A stretch of 41,138 bases of DNA from Kitasatospora cheerisanensis KCTC 2395 (GCF_000696185.1 NZ_KK853997.1:590734-631871); one strand, 5' to 3'; counted from the stretch's first letter, positions 24,983 through 33,722 are shown. Translations and numbers: made by a program. Notes: generated by a model not told the origin, from the letters alone.

Positions 24983-26107
24983 TCACGGCGACCCCGCAGG
25001 CGGGCGATCAGCAGCGACACCGGCCGGCGGGAACGGCCAGGTGCTCGACCGCTCGTGGCGGCGCTGCCAGAACGGCCGCTCGGGCCAGCGCTGTTCAGCG
25101 GCGTAGTGGGCGCGGTGGTTGCGCAGGTAGGCCGCGCGGATGGCGGCGAGGTCGGCGCGGTAGGCCGGGAGGGCGGTCCGGTCGCCGGCCAGGTGGGCGT
25201 GGACGGCGCGGCCGGCGGCGAGGCCGGTGTAGAGGGCGGTGAGGATGCCCTGCGAGGAGAGCGGGTCGTAGGCCGCGGCGGCGTCCCCGGCGGCGGTCCA
25301 GCCGGGGCCGGTGACGGGGTCGAGGTGGGCGGTGTGGGCGGGGCGCGGCGGGGGTGGCGCCGAGGGGCCAGGGGTGACGGGAGGTCAGGGGGGTGATGTG
25401 GTCGGTGGCGGCGAGTCGGGCGGTGAAGTCGGCGGGGTCGGCGGCGGGGAGGTCGGCGTCGGTGTACCAGGCGAGGAGGCGGTGTCCGGTGGGGAGCGGG
25501 GCGGTGTACCACCAGCCGTCGGGGGCGGCTTCGACGGTGGTGGTGGCGTCGGCGGTGTCGGCCGGGCCGAGGGTGAGGTGCAGCGCGACCAGCCGGTCGC
25601 GGGTGCGGCGCCGGGCCCCGCTCGCGGTGGCGATCGCGGCCCGCCGCCCGGTCGCGTCGATCAGCCAGCGGCAGCGGGCGACGGCCCCGGCCCCGCGCAG
25701 CTCGACCGTCCAACTGCCGTCGTTGCCAAGGGCGTTCGGCCGGACGGCGGCGGTGCACAGCTGCGCTCCCTGGGCGCGGGCGTGCTCGCGCAGTCGACGG
25801 TCGAACAGCGGGCGGTCCAGGTGCCAGCCGTGGCCGTGCGGGTCGAAGAGGCTGTCGGTGCAGGCGGGCACGGGCCCGCCCCAGGCCGAGCGGTTGGCGG
25901 GGCAGGGCAGGTGACCGCCCGTCAGCACGCCGCCCGCGCCGAGGTCGCCGAGCAGGACCCGGGCCGCCGCGGGCAGCGCCTCGCCGACGGGGGCGGCCCG
26001 CGCCCGGGGTCGGCGAGCAGGACGCTGCGCCCGGCCCGGGCCAGGGCCAGCGCGGCGGCGGCCCCGGCCGGTCCGCCGCCGGCCACCACCACGTCGTACC
26101 GGGTCAC
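24983..26107 (-). CDS. LodB-like FAD-dependent maturation flavoprotein, two frameshifts
   Basis: The N-terminus YDVVVAGGGPAGAAAALALA is an FAD Rossmann motif. The middle has CRWLIDATGRRAAIA and LHLTLGPADTADATTTVEAA. The C-terminus has PGWTAAGDAAAAYDPLSSQG followed by ILTALYTGLAAGRAVHAHLA, the GD...DPLSSQGI block of tryptophan-halogenase-like and LodB flavoproteins. Frames change at the G run 25989-25993 (one base missing) and near 25340-25343 (one extra or two missing). Corrected length is 374 residues. LodB is needed to build the CTQ cofactor of LodA. GTG start at 26107 overlaps the LodA stop (GTGA), so the pair is co-translated. The stop is TGA at 24983-24985. Confidence 0.8.
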
Positions 26108-28095
26108 GGCTGCGGGGTCGCGGGCCTGGCGCCGCCGCCGTTCGCGGCGTCCTCGCCGAACGGGTCGAGCTTGTCGATGTAGCCGACGGTGATCTTCTCG
26201 GTGTCGTGGCCGGTGCGTTCGGCGGCGGCGTCGAGGAGTCCGCCGACGGCGGCGGCGTCCAGCGCGGCGCGTTCGGGGACGTGCACGGTGACCAGGTTGC
26301 GTTCGAGCGGGACGCCCTCCAGGTCGAAGCCGGGCACGGACTCGACCTGGAGCACCGGCGGGTACTTGCCGTCGCCGACGGTGTACGCGCGGGGCTCGAC
26401 GATGCCGAAGTGGTACCACTCCTTGACGGCGTGGGCGAGCTGCGTCGGGTAGTCGCCCTTCAGGCCGCGCAGCCAGGACGCCCGCCGGGCGAACGCGTCC
26501 TCCCGTTCCTCCTCCGAACTCCCCTGCCCGCCCTCCTTGTTGACGATCCGGAAGTCGTCCTCGGTGAGCACGTGGTTGGGGACGCGGGCGGGCCAGAAGG
26601 TCGGCACGTACGGGTCGTAGCGGTCGGGCGGCAGCACCTTGATCTCGTAGCCGGCCCGGCAGCTGGCGGTGTCGGTCTGCCAGGGGACGGCCATCCAGCG
26701 GGTGAGGTCGCCGGGGCCCTGGGCGTGCAGCGGGCCGTCCGGGCCGAGGGCGCGTTCGGCGCTCAACTGCGGTCCGTAGTCCGGTTCCTGCTCGCCCTCG
26801 GGCCGGTGCAGGATCCGGTACGGCTCCTCGTACATGGTGGTGTGCCGGATCGGCCAGGTGACCTCGCAGCCGGGGTGGAAGGCGTCGGCGAGGCAGAAGT
26901 CGAGGGCGGCGCGGTCGAGCAGGCCGGGCTGGTCGGCGACCGGGGCGTCCTCGATGCGGCGCGGGAAGCCGGGCCAGGGCTCGGTGCCGAACTCGCCCTT
27001 GGACCAGGCGATCAGCTGGGCGATCTGGGTGTCGGACAGCGCCAGGTACTGGAGCGGGGAGCGCGGCCGGCTGGCCATCGCGTCGCCGTAGATCCACGGC
27101 CACGGCACCGGGGAGATGCCGTCGCGGGTGTGGTCGCGCATCGCGGTGAGCACCTGGTGGCGCAGTTCCCGGTTCCGTTCGGCGGGGCTGGCCAGGCGCC
27201 TGAGCAGCTCGGGGGCGAGGAAGTCCTCGGGGCCGCCGAAGCCGTGGTGGGTGGCGTAGCCCTTGTTGACCCACTGGAGTTCGCAGAACCGCCGCAGCAG
27301 CGGCTCGATGTCGCGGGCGAAGCTGACGTCGAGGGCGCCGTCGGCCGGCCGGAACAGGTCGTACAGCAGGTCCCACAGGGTGCGGACGGCCTTCACCTCG
27401 GGGGCGAAGTTCGGCGGGGCGACCACCACCCAGGCGCCGTGGACCGGGATCTCCCGGCCGCCGAGGGTGAGGGTGGCGGTGACCGGGCCGTCGGAGGTGT
27501 CGTCGTACCAGCCGTCGTTGTTGCCGTAGGACTTGAGCGGGGCGCCGCCGGGCGAGCCGGAGGTGCCGGTGCCGCCGAGGACGACCAGCCGGCCCTGCTC
27601 GTCGGTGTGCATCCGGCCGAGCGGGACGGGCACGCCCTGGAAGCTGCCGCCGGTGAACTCGACGTGGCCCCCGGCCCCGGCCCGCAGGGTCTTGCGGCCC
27701 GGGTCGACGACCAGCGTCGGGCGGTCCGCGTCGGCGACCGTGCCGTTGCGGCGGGCGGACGCCTTGCCCTGCATGTCGGGGATGTCGAGGGCGAGGTCGA
27801 AGTTGTACCAGGCGGCCTTCGAGTTGGCCACGTGCACGGCCCACTCGATCGCCACCCCGGCCTCGTCGGTGGTGAGTTCCCGCACCACCCGGTCGTCGGC
27901 GGTGCAGCCGTACAGCCGGAAGCGGACGGCCTGGCGGCGGATCGCGCCGGTGTCGTCCTTGTAGAAGCCGACCGGCGCGGGCTCCGGGTCGGGCGTCTCG
28001 GGGCCGAGGAACCAGCCGTCCTCGCGGGTGCTGTTGCCGAGCCGGGCCACGCCGATGGCGGGGTGGATCCGGGCGTGGGTGATCTCGTCGGTCAT
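26104..28095 (-). CDS. LodA-like CTQ-dependent amino-acid (L-lysine/glycine) oxidase
   Basis: 663-residue quinoprotein. The start ITHARIHPAIGVARLGNS is the LodA/GoxA family opening. Other blocks are KAAWYNFDLALDIPDMQGK, WVVVAPPNFAPEVKAVRTLW and FCELQWVNKGYATHHGFGG. The cysteine tryptophylquinone pair is probably the Cys in FHPGCEVTWPIRH and a Trp in LTRWMAVPWQTDTASC. Family members oxidatively deaminate a free or protein-bound amino acid, releasing H2O2 and ammonia; LodA proteins are often antibacterial through H2O2. Substrate cannot be told: lysine epsilon-amine and glycine oxidases share these motifs. ATG 28095 is used. An open frame continues to 28260 but reads as non-coding Pro/Ala/Arg. 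Confidence 0.87.
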   Translation of the reverse strand: MTDEITHARIHPAIGVARLGNSTREDGWFLGPETPDPEPAPVGFYKDDTGAIRRQAVRFRLYGCTADDRVVRELTTDEAGVAIEWAVHVANSKAAWYNFDLALDIPDMQGKASARRNGTVADADRPTLVVDPGRKTLRAGAGGHVEFTGGSFQGVPVPLGRMHTDEQGRLVVLGGTGTSGSPGGAPLKSYGNNDGWYDDTSDGPVTATLTLGGREIPVHGAWVVVAPPNFAPEVKAVRTLWDLLYDLFRPADGALDVSFARDIEPLLRRFCELQWVNKGYATHHGFGGPEDFLAPELLRRLASPAERNRELRHQVLTAMRDHTRDGISPVPWPWIYGDAMASRPRSPLQYLALSDTQIAQLIAWSKGEFGTEPWPGFPRRIEDAPVADQPGLLDRAALDFCLADAFHPGCEVTWPIRHTTMYEEPYRILHRPEGEQEPDYGPQLSAERALGPDGPLHAQGPGDLTRWMAVPWQTDTASCRAGYEIKVLPPDRYDPYVPTFWPARVPNHVLTEDDFRIVNKEGGQGSSEEEREDAFARRASWLRGLKGDYPTQLAHAVKEWYHFGIVEPRAYTVGDGKYPPVLQVESVPGFDLEGVPLERNLVTVHVPERAALDAAAVGGLLDAAAERTGHDTEKITVGYIDKLDPFGEDAANGGGARPATPQP

Positions 28096-28413
28096 CGCTG
28101 CGATGTCCTCTCGTCCGCGGTCGGGGAGTGCCGCACGGGCCCGGGGAGCGCTCGGCACGCGCGGGGCAGGAGGTGACGGATGGTCGGGTGCGTCGGAGGC
28201 GCCCGCCACCCACCATGGCAGCTCGGGTACCACCCGTTCGAACGGCTCGCGGGCCGTCACCTTGACGGCCCCTCAGGTCATCAGCCGTGAAGCGGGCCGT
28301 GGACCTGGCCGTGAAGCGGGCGCCGGGACCGGGCGGTGAAGCGGACGGATCGGGGCATACGGGTGCCGGGCCCGGCGAGCAGCGGCCCGGTTCGAGCGAG
28401 GAGGCGATCCGCC
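28096..28413. promoter_or_regulatory. Divergent promoter region with three direct repeats (28286-28344)
   Basis: 318 bp without a gene between LodA and a small membrane protein transcribed the other way. It contains three copies of GTGAAGCGG at 28287, 28311 and 28336, spaced 24 and 25 bp (about two and a half helical turns), so they fall on nearly the same face. This could be a multi-site activator or repressor array for either gene. No -35/-10 pair assigned. Confidence 0.4.
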
Positions 28414-28851
28414 GTGACGGTTGTGCTGTGTCTGGGTGTGCTCGTCGGCTACGCGCTGGTCGCGTTCCTGACGGCCCGTTCGGTGTTCCTGCGCGGCCGG
28501 GCCGCGTACCTGGAGGGCCGCACCGGCTCCGGCGGCGCGCACACCGTCGGCGCGTTCGAACGGCAGGAGCGCCAGCAGACCGAGGCCGTCGCACTGTGCG
28601 CGGGCGCGCTGTGGCCGGCCGCCGTGCCGCTCCTGCTGCTGCGCCGGGCGGTCGCGGCCCTGGTGCTGGCCCGCCCGGCCGGGCCGGTCCGACCGGCGCC
28701 GGGCGAGGTCGCGGAACGCATCGAGGAACTCGAACGCGCGCTGCGACTGGGCCGCCACGCCGCTCCCCCGTGCTCCGGGCCGGCACGCATGCCGGCCCGC
28801 GACGGGGGCAGGCGGACGGATGAAGTCCCTACGACGAGGAGGAAGTCGTGA
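28414..28851 (+). CDS. Small two-helix membrane protein, unknown function
   Basis: 145 residues from the GTG at 28414 (GAGGAG upstream). Two hydrophobic helices (VVLCLGVLVGYALVAFLTA and ALCAGALWPAAVPLLLLRRA) flank a polar loop with EGRTGSGGAHTVGAFERQER. The C-terminal tail has an amphipathic EVAERIEELERALRLGR. The stop overlaps the GTG of the PRC-barrel gene by four bases, so the two are translationally coupled and probably act together. No family recognised. Confidence 0.7.
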   Translation: MTVVLCLGVLVGYALVAFLTARSVFLRGRAAYLEGRTGSGGAHTVGAFERQERQQTEAVALCAGALWPAAVPLLLLRRAVAALVLARPAGPVRPAPGEVAERIEELERALRLGRHAAPPCSGPARMPARDGGRRTDEVPTTRRKS

Positions 28852-29180
28852 GCATCGAACAGGAACGCAACGTCGCCGGCGCGGACCTGACGGGCTATCG
28901 GGTGCAGGCCGAGGACGGTCGGATCGGCAAGGTCGACCGGCACACCGCGGAGGTCGACCCCTCGCACCTGGTGGTCGACACCGGCCCGTGGATCTTCGGC
29001 CACGAGGTGCTGATCCCGGCGGGCACCGTCGAGCGGATCGACCCGGCCCACCGGACGGTCTGGGTGAACCGCACCCGGCAGGAGATCAGGAACGCGCCCG
29101 CCTTCCACACCGGCCGCCACACCGCCGGCCTCCACCAGACCCACCGCGGCGGCGGCGGCCCGCTCGGCGACTCGTTCTAG
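28848..29180 (+). CDS. PRC-barrel domain protein
   Basis: 110 residues. The PRC-barrel core is DLTGYRVQAEDGRIGKVDRH, then DPSHLVVDTGPWIFGHEVLI, PAGTVERIDPAHRTVWVNRT and RQEIRNAPAFH. PRC-barrels occur in RimM, photosynthetic reaction centre H subunits and many actinomycete stress proteins, where they bind partners or RNA. The His-rich tail (HTGRHTAGLHQTH) is unusual. GTG start at 28848 overlaps the preceding membrane-protein stop and has GAGGAGG upstream. Confidence 0.85.
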   Translation: MSIEQERNVAGADLTGYRVQAEDGRIGKVDRHTAEVDPSHLVVDTGPWIFGHEVLIPAGTVERIDPAHRTVWVNRTRQEIRNAPAFHTGRHTAGLHQTHRGGGGPLGDSF

Positions 29181-29320
29181 GCCCGTCTTCGAACCCGCGT
29201 CGCAGGCCCGCGGTGTCCGGTGCGTGCTCTCGGCGTGCCGGTCGGAAGGCCTCGTACTGGATGCACTCGGTCTTTCGCCCGGTGCGGCAAGCAGCCGGGG
29301 CCAATGCGTGAGCCGGGCGG

Positions 29321-29345
29321 CGGGGCCGGATCCCGCCCGGCCCCG
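29321..29345. terminator. Hairpin terminator next to DUF3040 gene
   Basis: CGGGGCCGG (29321-29329), seven-base loop, CCGGCCCCG (29337-29345), just beyond the DUF3040 stop on the minus strand and 140 bp after the convergent PRC-barrel stop. Confidence 0.65.
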
Positions 29346-29348
29346 TGG

Positions 29349-29649
29349 TCAGCCTGCGTGCAGGGCGGCCAGCCGGAGCAGGGCGAGGCCGCAGAGCAGC
29401 GCCGACACTCCGGCGGCGAGCAGGGCCGCCGCCGGGCCGGCCGCCGGCGCCCGCCCACAGGGAGCCCGCGGCGGTGAGCACGCTGAGCACGGCGATCACC
29501 GCGGCGAGCAGCCGGGGCCGGTGCGTGAGCCGGGCGGCGGGGCCGGGGGCACGGGCGAGCCGCCGGTCGAGCGCGGGCTCTTCCCGGCGCAGGTGGTGTT
29601 CGATGTCCGCGAGGAGGCTCTGCTCGCGGGCGGTCAGTCGGCTGCTCAT
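29349..29649 (-). CDS. DUF3040 family membrane protein, frameshifted
   Basis: Starts MSSRLTAREQSLLADIEHHL then RREEPALDRRLARA, the DUF3040 signature (an acidic amphipathic helix followed by membrane helices). The first helix is LLAAVIAVLSVLTAAGSLWA. After it the frame must move by one base near 29430-29455 to give a second helix (ALLAAGVSALLCGLALLRLA) and a natural stop at 29349. Corrected length is 99 residues. These small actinomycete proteins are of unknown function. Here one base appears extra rather than missing. Confidence 0.7.
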
Positions 29650-29986
29650 GGGAGGGGTTCGCCGCCTTCCTCGAACGGGGTCGTCACGGGTGTGCCCCCG
29701 CGTCTTCCCCGCTCGGCCCCGTCCGAAAAAGGCGGCACCTCTCCCCCCTCGGGCGCCGACTCCCGTACCCCCTGTGCGGGACGTCGACTCCCGGGCCACC
29801 GGGACGGTTCCCCCCGCTCCCGCCGGCCCTGTCGGACCGGTCTCCCGGCGACAGGAAGATCGTGTCAGCCGGGGGCCGGTCCGCACATTGCCAGGATCCG
29901 GCAGTCTTGACGGCCCGTTGACGCCCGATCCGGGCAGCAGCCGCCCGATTCGCGCAGCAGCCGCCCGGTCCGGGCCGCCCGCGGGC
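29650..29986. repeat. Intergenic region with 20-bp tandem repeats (29921-29980)
   Basis: 337 bp without a gene between the PucR-type regulator stop and the DUF3040 start, both on the minus strand. Near the regulator end it holds two adjacent copies of a 20-bp unit (CGGGCAGCAGCCGCCCGATT at 29931, CGCGCAGCAGCCGCCCGGTC at 29951) with partial copies on both sides. Each unit contains a small GGGC/GCCC hairpin, so the array may act as a terminator for the regulator. The DUF3040 promoter must lie in the rest; GGGTAC on the minus strand near 29773-29778 resembles a SigB-type -10 but this is weak. Confidence 0.4.
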
Positions 29987-31090
29987 TCAGATCGGCTGCT
30001 GCGGCCAGCCCAGCAGGCGGGCGCCCATCGCCGCGGTCTCCAGGGTGTAGCGGTGCAGCGCGTCCGCGAGGTCGTAGCCGGTGAGCGCCTTGATCCGCTC
30101 CGTGCGGTAGCCGAGCGTGCGCACGCTGATGCCGAGCCGGCGGGCGGCCTCCGCGTTGACGTAGCCGGCCTCGGCCTGCACGGCGATGGTGTCGAGCAGC
30201 GGGCCGGCCCCGCCGCGGGCGCCGGCCAGCGGGCCGAGGACGGTGCGCACCAGGTCCGCCATCGCCGCCCGGTCGCGCATCAGCACCGGGAAGACCAGCA
30301 GTTCCTCGGCCCGCAGCAGGTCGGCGGGCAGGTCGAGGCGTTCCGCGAAGTCGAGCGCGTCGAGCGCCTCCTCGTAGCTGCGGACCACGCCGCCGGCGCC
30401 GGGGTGCCGCCGTCCGGTGGCGACCCGCCGGGCCGGGGGTAGCCGGTCCCGGGGTGCAGGGCGAGTCGGGCGAACGCGTCGAGGACGGCCTGTTCGCTGT
30501 CCGGGGCGACGCACACCAGCCGCCCGTCCTTGGTGGCGAGCAGGACGTCGCGTTCGCCGAAGCGGCCGGTCAGTTCCCGTTCCACCCGCCGCACCACGGG
30601 CCGGCGTCGCCGTAGGGGAGGGTGCCGGCGGCGACCGCGACGGCGTGGGTGCGGGCCAGGCGCAGGCCGAAGCGTTCGGCGCGCTCCGCGAGGGCGCCGG
30701 GGTCGCTGCGGCCGTACAGCAGGTCGTCGATGAATTCGCGCCGGGCGGCCTCCTCCTGACGCACGGCCAGCCGCTGGGCGCGTTCGTGGCCGTCGCCGAG
30801 GCGGCGAGCGCGGTCTCGGCGGCGGCGAGCACGGCTTCGCCGGCCTGCCGCAGTTCGGCGAGGGTGGTGGCGCCGGCGATGCCGGGCAGGGTGGGCCAGG
30901 CCCGGCGGCCGGCGCCCATGCAGTGGGCCACCAATTCCCGCAGGCCGAGGCCGGTTTCGGCGAGGCGTTCGCCGAGGGCGCGGAGCGACTCGGTCTCCGC
31001 CCGGCTGAGTCGCCGCCCGGAGCGGGAGACTTCGGCGAGCATCGCCACGTACCGGTCGCCGGGTTCCCCGGCCTCCGTGCCCTGCGTCAT
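29987..31090 (-). CDS. PucR/CdaR-type helix-turn-helix regulator, three frameshifts
   Basis: After adding one base near 30798, 30600 and 30430, the gene encodes 368 residues. The N-terminal helical region has RYVAMLAEVSRSGRRLSRAE and ELRQAGEAVLAAAETAL. A GGDEF-like central domain has RREFIDDLLYGRSDPGALAE, RVERELTGRFGERDVLLATK and DGRLVCVAPDSEQAVLDAFA. The C-terminal PucR helix-turn-helix has GPLLDTIAVQAEAGYVNAEA, ARRLGISVRTLGYRTERIKA and LADALHRYTLETAAMGARLL. The family responds to metabolites in purine, amino-acid and carbon catabolism. It is divergent from the formaldehyde dehydrogenase operon, a plausible target. The three shifts in 1.1 kb restore a perfect domain order, so sequencing error is likelier than decay. 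Confidence 0.8.
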   Translation of the reverse strand: MTQGTEAGEPGDRYVAMLAEVSRSGRRLSRAETESLRALGERLAETGLGLRELVAHCMGAGRRAWPTLPGIAGATTLAELRQAGEAVLAAAETALAASATATNAPSGWPCVRRRPPGANSSTTCCTAAATPAPSRSAPNASACAWPAPTPSRSPPAPSPTATPARGAAGGTGTDRPLRRTRRPARHQGRAAGVRRPGQRTGRPRRVRPTRPAPRDRLPPARRVATGRRHPGAGGVVRSYEEALDALDFAERLDLPADLLRAEELLVFPVLMRDRAAMADLVRTVLGPLAGARGGAGPLLDTIAVQAEAGYVNAEAARRLGISVRTLGYRTERIKALTGYDLADALHRYTLETAAMGARLLGWPQQPI

Positions 31091-31319
31091 CCCGGCCTCC
31101 CTCGGTCCCGAATCGGCCCGCCGCATCCTAACGAGCCGACGGCTGCCGCTCGCGGTGGGTACGCTGCTGGCAGGTCCGGGGGCGGGAAAGTGGCTCTGTG
31201 CTGCGGGAACGCCCGCCGGGCCGGCGTGTGTCGACGGTCCGTGAGGTCCGGGCGGGGCACGGGTCCGGGCACCGGCGCGTCCGCGTCCGGGTGCCACCGG
31301 TTCGGAGAAGGGTTTCGTG

Positions 31320-32405
31320 ATGGCTCAGGTTGTGCGGGGTGTGATCGCGCGGGCGAAGGGCGCACCGGTGGAGGTGGTGCCGGTGGTGGTGCCCGATCCG
31401 GGGCCGGGCGAGGCGGTGGTGCGGGTGCAGGCGTGCGGCGTGTGCCACACGGACCTGCACTACCGGGAGGGCGGGATCAACGACGAGTTCCCGTTCCTGC
31501 TGGGGCACGAGGCGGCGGGCGTGGTGGAGTCCGTCGGCGAGGGCGTCGACAATGTCGTGCCCGGTGATTTCGTCATCCTGAACTGGCGTGCGGTGTGCGG
31601 TCGTTGCCGGGCCTGCCGGCGGGGCCGGCCGCAGTACTGCTTCGCCACCCACAACGCGAAGCAGAAGATGACGCTGGAGGACGGCACCGAGTTGTCGCCG
31701 GCCCTGGGGATCGGCGCGTTCGCCGAGAAGACCCTGGTGGCGGCGGGCCAGTGCACCAAGGTCGACCCGGCGGCGTCGCCGGCCGCGGCGGGCCTGCTGG
31801 GCTGCGGTGTGATGGCGGGTCTGGGCGCGGCGATCAACACCGGCCAGGTGGGCCGCGGCGACAGCGTCGCGGTGATCGGCTGCGGCGGTGTCGGCAACGC
31901 GGCCGTGATGGGCGCCCGGCTGGCCGGCGCGTCGAAGATCGTCGCGGTGGACGTGGACGACCGCAAGCTGGTGACGGCCCGCGGCCTGGGCGCGACGCAC
32001 ACCGTCAACTCCCGGGAGACCGACCCGGTGGAGGCGATCCGGGAGCTGACCGGCGGCAACGGCGCTGACGTGGTGATCGACGCGGTCGGCCGCCCGGAGA
32101 CGTACAAGCAGGCGTTCTACGCCCGCGACCTGGCGGGCACCGTCGTCCTGGTGGGCGTGCCCACCCCGGAGATGACCCTCGAACTGCCGCTGCTGGACGT
32201 GTTCGGCCGCGGCGGCGCGCTGAAGTCCTCCTGGTACGGCGACTGCCTGCCGGAGCGGGACTTCCCGATGCTGATCGACCTGTACCTGCAGGGCCGGCTG
32301 GACCTGGACGCGTTCGTCAGCGAGACCATCCCGCTGGACGGCGTCGAGGAGGCGTTCGCCCGGATGCACCGCGGCGAGGTGCTGCGCTCGGTGGTGGTGT
32401 TCTGA
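31320..32405 (+). CDS. mscR: S-(hydroxymethyl)mycothiol dehydrogenase (zinc alcohol dehydrogenase family)
   Basis: 361 residues. Catalytic zinc ligands lie in [11 protein letters not shown] and LLGHEAAG. The structural zinc lobe is [15 protein letters not shown]. The NAD site is [20 protein letters not shown] with the Asp after IVAVD. The segment [20 protein letters not shown] is typical of the mycothiol-dependent formaldehyde dehydrogenase and nitrosomycothiol reductase. It oxidises the formaldehyde-mycothiol adduct to S-formylmycothiol and reduces S-nitrosomycothiol. ATG 31320 has GGAGAAGG upstream. It is coupled (TGATG) to a metallo-hydrolase gene, as in the Mycobacterium mscR locus. The nitrosothiol role may matter because a predicted nitrite-forming operon lies 12 kb away. 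Confidence 0.9.
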   Translation: MAQVVRGVIARAKGAPVEVVPVVVPDPGPGEAVVRVQACGVCHTDLHYREGGINDEFPFLLGHEAAGVVESVGEGVDNVVPGDFVILNWRAVCGRCRACRRGRPQYCFATHNAKQKMTLEDGTELSPALGIGAFAEKTLVAAGQCTKVDPAASPAAAGLLGCGVMAGLGAAINTGQVGRGDSVAVIGCGGVGNAAVMGARLAGASKIVAVDVDDRKLVTARGLGATHTVNSRETDPVEAIRELTGGNGADVVIDAVGRPETYKQAFYARDLAGTVVLVGVPTPEMTLELPLLDVFGRGGALKSSWYGDCLPERDFPMLIDLYLQGRLDLDAFVSETIPLDGVEEAFARMHRGEVLRSVVVF

Positions 32406-33034
32406 TGGCGGCCCGGATCGAACAGCTGGTCACCTCGGGCGACTTCAGCCTGGACGGCGGCACCTGGCAGGTCGACAACAACGTGTGGCTGGTCGGCGAC
32501 GACCGCGAGGTGGTGGTGATCGACGCCGCGCACGACGCGGACGCGATCGCCGCGGCGGTGGCGGGGCGGACGCTGCTGGCGATCGTCTCCACCCACGCGC
32601 ACAACGACCACATCGACGCCGCACCGGAGTTGGCGGCCCGCACGGGCGCGCCGATCCTGCTGCACCCGGCGGACGAGGTGCTCTGGCGGCAGACCCACCC
32701 GGACCGCGAGCCGGACGCGGAACTCTCCGACGGCCAGCAGCTGACCGTGGCGGGCACCGTGCTGACGGTGCTGCACACGCCGGGCCACTCCCCGGGCGCG
32801 GTCAGCCTGTACGGGCCGGAGCTGAACACCGTGTTCACCGGTGACACCCTGTTCGCGGGCGGGCCGGGCGCCACCGGGCGGTCGTTCTCCGACTTCCCGA
32901 CCATCGTCGACTCGATCCGCGAGCGGCTGCTGTCGCTGCCCGCGGCGACGGTGGTGCGCACCGGCCACGGTGACTCGACCACGATCGGCGCGGAGGCCCC
33001 GCACCTGGACGAGTGGATCGCCCGCGGCCACTGA
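32405..33034 (+). CDS. Metallo-beta-lactamase-fold hydrolase, partner of MscR
   Basis: 209 residues. The binuclear zinc motif is STHAHNDHID (HxHxDH), with further ligands in HTPGHSPGAVSLYG, FTGDTLFAGGPGATGRSFSD and VVRTGHGDST. It is the same family as glyoxalase II. Its ATG shares a base with the stop of the dehydrogenase, and this pairing is conserved in actinomycetes, so it probably hydrolyses S-formylmycothiol to formate and mycothiol. That substrate is inferred from context. Confidence 0.88.
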   Translation: MAARIEQLVTSGDFSLDGGTWQVDNNVWLVGDDREVVVIDAAHDADAIAAAVAGRTLLAIVSTHAHNDHIDAAPELAARTGAPILLHPADEVLWRQTHPDREPDAELSDGQQLTVAGTVLTVLHTPGHSPGAVSLYGPELNTVFTGDTLFAGGPGATGRSFSDFPTIVDSIRERLLSLPAATVVRTGHGDSTTIGAEAPHLDEWIARGH

Positions 33035-33045
33035 CGCGCCGTCAG
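33031..33045. other. Shared-stop palindrome CTGAC-N5-GTCAG (copy 2)
   Basis: The stops of the metallo-hydrolase (TGA 33032-33034) and the convergent ATPase (complement of 33042-33044) form CTGACG-CGC-CGTCAG. The spacing between stop codons is 7 nt, identical to the SGNH/VOC and CBS/VWA junctions. Confidence 0.7.
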
Positions 33046-33665
33046 CCGCCCTCCGCCCCGGAACCGTCGTCCGGGGCGGCGAAGCGGACGGCGGCCAGCC
33101 GCTCCCGCGAGACCTCGTCGGCGAGCAGCACCGAGGCCGCGCCGGGGAACGCCGCCCGCCCGTCCCGGTCGACGGCCGCCAGCAGCGCGGCCAGGCCGCG
33201 GACGTGCCGGCGGAAGGTGCGCGGGGCGGCGGTGCGGGCCCGGGCGTGCTGCCCGGACAGCGCCTCCTCGGGCCGGACGGCGAGCAGCACCACGTGCAGC
33301 TCGCGCCCGTTCCGGCGGGCCCAGTGCGCGAGGGCGCGGCGCATCCAGCGGCGGGTGCCGCAGTCGTGCACCAGCAGCGGCCCGGGGCGGCGCAGCGCGG
33401 CGCGGATGCGCAGCAGGTGCAGGGTGCGCACGACGGGCCGGTAGACGGGGTAGGGGACGCGGTCGGGCATCGCGGCCTGGGCGGTGAGCCGGCTGGTGCG
33501 CGGGTCGAGGACGGGGGCGCGGCCGTCCCAGCGGTGCAGCAGGGTGCTCTTGCCGCTGCCGGGCAGTCCGGCCACCACGACGGCGGCGTGCGGTGCGTAA
33601 CGGATCGTCAGCGGCGGGCCGTCCTGTCCGCGCAGGTCGTGCAGGCCGCGCGGGGCGAGTTCCAC
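33042..33665 (-). CDS. P-loop ATPase/kinase-like protein (AAA-type)
   Basis: 207 residues. Walker A is AAVVVAGLPGSGKSTLLHRW. LLVHDCGTRRWMRRALAHWA includes a Walker-B-like hydrophobic strand, and RELHVVLLAVRPEEALSGQH is a later core strand. This is the compact actinomycete AAA family protein/zeta-toxin-like kinase type. It could phosphorylate a small molecule, but the substrate is not visible. GTG 33665 is the start. A strong hairpin separates it from the ferredoxin gene upstream, so it is its own transcription unit. Confidence 0.8.
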   Translation of the reverse strand: MELAPRGLHDLRGQDGPPLTIRYAPHAAVVVAGLPGSGKSTLLHRWDGRAPVLDPRTSRLTAQAAMPDRVPYPVYRPVVRTLHLLRIRAALRRPGPLLVHDCGTRRWMRRALAHWARRNGRELHVVLLAVRPEEALSGQHARARTAAPRTFRRHVRGLAALLAAVDRDGRAAFPGAASVLLADEVSRERLAAVRFAAPDDGSGAEGG

Positions 33666-33684
33666 GGGGTTCCCCTCGGTGCGT

Positions 33685-33722
33685 CGAACCGTCCCGCCCG
33701 CGGTTCCGGGTGGGACGGTTCG
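33685..33722 (-). terminator. Terminator of the P450-ferredoxin operon
   Basis: CGAACCGTCCC (33685-33695) pairs with GGGACGGTTCG (33712-33722), an 11-bp perfect stem. It lies directly after the ferredoxin stop (33742) on the minus strand and before the ATPase start. Confidence 0.82.

Noticed and set aside
28096..28260. N-terminal extension of LodA to 28260
   Set aside because: The family begins at the ITHARIHPAIGVARLGNS block; the upstream stretch is low-complexity and holds no ribosome site at its start.
30420..30810. PucR-type gene as a decaying pseudogene
   Set aside because: Each of the three shifts is a single missing base, no in-frame stop or deletion exists otherwise, and the same error type occurs across the window.
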